7,732 bases of DNA from Ectopseudomonas composti (GTDB lineage Bacteria > Pseudomonadota > Gammaproteobacteria > Pseudomonadales > Pseudomonadaceae). The position numbers and the translations under genes are program-made. Numbering within the stretch: the stretch's first letter is position 1; every line of letters begins with the position of its first letter. Under the pieces are notes generated by a model, which was given only the letters and a program-made list of their open reading frames with translations, was not told where the DNA came from and ran no database searches. Positions 6,353-7,732 of this stretch are shown here, piece after piece. The stretch covers positions 1 to 7,732 of the forward strand of contig CAMPIF010000190.1 of assembly GCA_946886245.1 (NCBI GenBank). The letters run 5' to 3'.

Positions 6353-7732
6353 TGACGCTGCAGGCGCTTGGCGACCTGGCCAAGTTTGATGGCGACGATG
6401 CGGCTCAGCGCGGCGGCGTCCAGGGGGCGGTAGATCAACGTCTGGAAGCGTGCGAGCAGCGCAGGCTGGAAGTGCTCGCGCAGCACCGGCCCCAGCCGTT
6501 CCTGCAGGTCGCTGTCCGTCGCCTCGGGGCGCTCTTCGAGCAGCGCCTGCAATCGCTCGCTGCCCAGGTTCGAGGTCATCAGAATGACGGTGTTGCGGAA
6601 GTCGATTTCGCGCCCTTCGCCGTCTCGCATGAAGCCGCGATCGAATACCTGGTAGAACAGATCGAGCACGTCGCGGTGGGCTTTCTCCACCTCATCGAGC
6701 AGCACGACGCTGTAGGGGCGCTGACGGATCGCTTCGGTCAACACGCCACCCTGGCCATAGCCGACGTAGCCCGGCGGCGAGCCCTTGAGCTGGCTGACGG
6801 TATGGGCTTCCTGGTATTCGGAAAGGTTGATGGTGACCAGGGACTTTTCACCGCCGAACAGGCAGTCGGCCAACGCCAGGGCGGTTTCGGTCTTGCCCAC
6901 GCCGCTGGTGCCCACCAGGAGAAAGACGCCTAAGGGGGCGTTCTCGGCGGTGAGGCCGGTCTTGGCGGCGCGCAGGCGTTGCGCCAGGGCGCCCAGGGCG
7001 CTGTCCTGGCCGATGACCCGCTGCGCCAGTTGCTGTTCGAGCTCGAGCAGGTTGGTCTGTTCGTCCTTGAGCAGGCTGCCCAGGGGCACGCCAGTCCAGT
7101 CGGCAATGACTTCAGCAACACTGCGTGCATCGACGTCGAGCGACAGCAGAGGGGGATCGCTTTGCTGGGTGGCCAGGCGCTCCTGTATGGCGGCGCATGC
7201 CTCAGGTGCGCCGGTGCGGGCTTCCAGCAATTCACGGGTGAGCGCCAGTTCCTGTTGGTACTGCTGCTGTAGCTCGGCGAGCTGCTCCTGCACCTGATGC
7301 TCGCGAAGACCGATGGCGGACAAACGCTCGATCGCCATGGCGCCGCTGAGCCTGGCGTCTTCTTCGAGGGCTTGACGTTCGAGCTGTAGCGCGTGCTGTT
7401 CAGCCTTGAGCTGCACCAGCGCTTGCGGTTCGCAATCCAGGCTCATGCGCACGCGAGCGCTGGCGGTGTCGAGCAGGTCGACAGCCTTGTCCGGCAACTG
7501 GCGGCCGGTCAGGTAGCGGCGTGACAGCGTGACAGCGGCCTGTACGGCGGCATCCTGAATATGCACGCCATGGTGGCTGGCGTAGCGAGCCTTGAGGCCA
7601 CGCAGCATGAGGCAGGCGTTGGCGTCGTCTGGCTCATCGACCTTGACCTTCTGGAAGCGCCGCTCCAACGCGGCGTCGCGTTCGAAGTACAGTTTGTATT
7701 CGGACCAGGAGGTGGCGGCGATGGTGCGCAGT
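6295..7732 (-). pseudogene. clpV: ClpV (TssH) AAA+ ATPase, 5' end outside window, C-terminus lost
   Basis: ClpV is the cytoplasmic Clp/Hsp100-type ATPase that disassembles contracted T6SS sheaths (TssB/TssC) for reuse. The reading frame is open to the right window edge. The first visible residues, LRTIAATSWSEYKLYFERD, belong to the end of the first ATPase module, followed by the arginine-finger segment ALERRFQ. Counting from the first codon in the window, a short coiled middle region lies at about 95-175. The second ATPase module has Walker A GTSGVGKT (about 274-281), Walker B VVLLDEVEKAH (about 342-352) and sensor 1 VILMTSNLG (about 382-390). Family-like sequence ends at LQRHYGI (codon ending at 6343). 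A 15-residue out-of-frame tail then runs to a TGA at 6295. The usual final ~75-80 residues, including the GAR sensor-2 motif and the C-terminal small domain, are absent. The identification is secure. Loss of function is inferred from the missing sensor 2 and assumes the sequence is correct. Confidence 0.93.
6335..6355 (-). other. clpV/tssA deletion junction
   Basis: On the minus strand, clpV coding sequence (LQRHYGI) passes directly into tssA coding sequence (LRDQPQGWL) in a different frame, with no intergenic spacer. Around the join the sequence can be read as HYGI in the clpV frame or as LRHYLRD in the tssA frame, so the exact breakpoint cannot be fixed to the base. The join lacks any insertion sequence or obvious long repeat. 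A simple deletion is the most economical explanation; an assembly collapse cannot be excluded. Confidence 0.75.

Overview
The window carries part of a type VI secretion system (T6SS) gene cluster in a GC-rich gammaproteobacterium, most likely a Pseudomonas. Every gene I can support lies on the minus strand, so the operon reads from high to low coordinates. The Pseudomonas call rests on GC-rich codon use, the T6SS gene set, and a decayed gene resembling the C-terminal part of RulB/UmuC at the left edge. The species is not determined.

In transcription order the layout is as follows. A clpV (tssH) AAA+ ATPase gene runs in from the right edge and loses its C-terminal end at about 6340-6350. It is joined out of frame to the C-terminal half of a VasJ-type tssA gene (to 5471). 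Five intact-looking genes follow with overlaps or very short gaps: tssF (5446-3674), tssG (3710-2613), tssJ (2632-2081), tssE (2087-1647) and a gene for an unusual fusion protein with an ImpA_N (TssA-type) domain, one membrane helix and an OmpA-like peptidoglycan-binding domain (1614-409). Immediately downstream, positions 374 to 1 hold a broken rulB/umuC remnant with an internal deletion, two Trp-to-TGA stops and a frameshift.

The intact genes make the baseplate wedge (TssE, TssF, TssG), the outer-membrane lipoprotein of the membrane complex (TssJ), and a membrane-anchored TssA-like protein that could tie the machine to peptidoglycan. Sheath genes (tssB/C), hcp, tssK, tssL, tssM and vgrG are not in the window and may lie to the right.

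Two things deserve a second look. One is the clpV/tssA deletion junction, which removes the ClpV sensor-2 region and the TssA N-terminal domain and should impair or retune the system. The other is the close apposition of a T6SS operon end and a rulB remnant, since rulAB is a known insertion hotspot in pseudomonads. No RNA genes, insertion sequences, CRISPR arrays or convincing promoters or terminators were seen.
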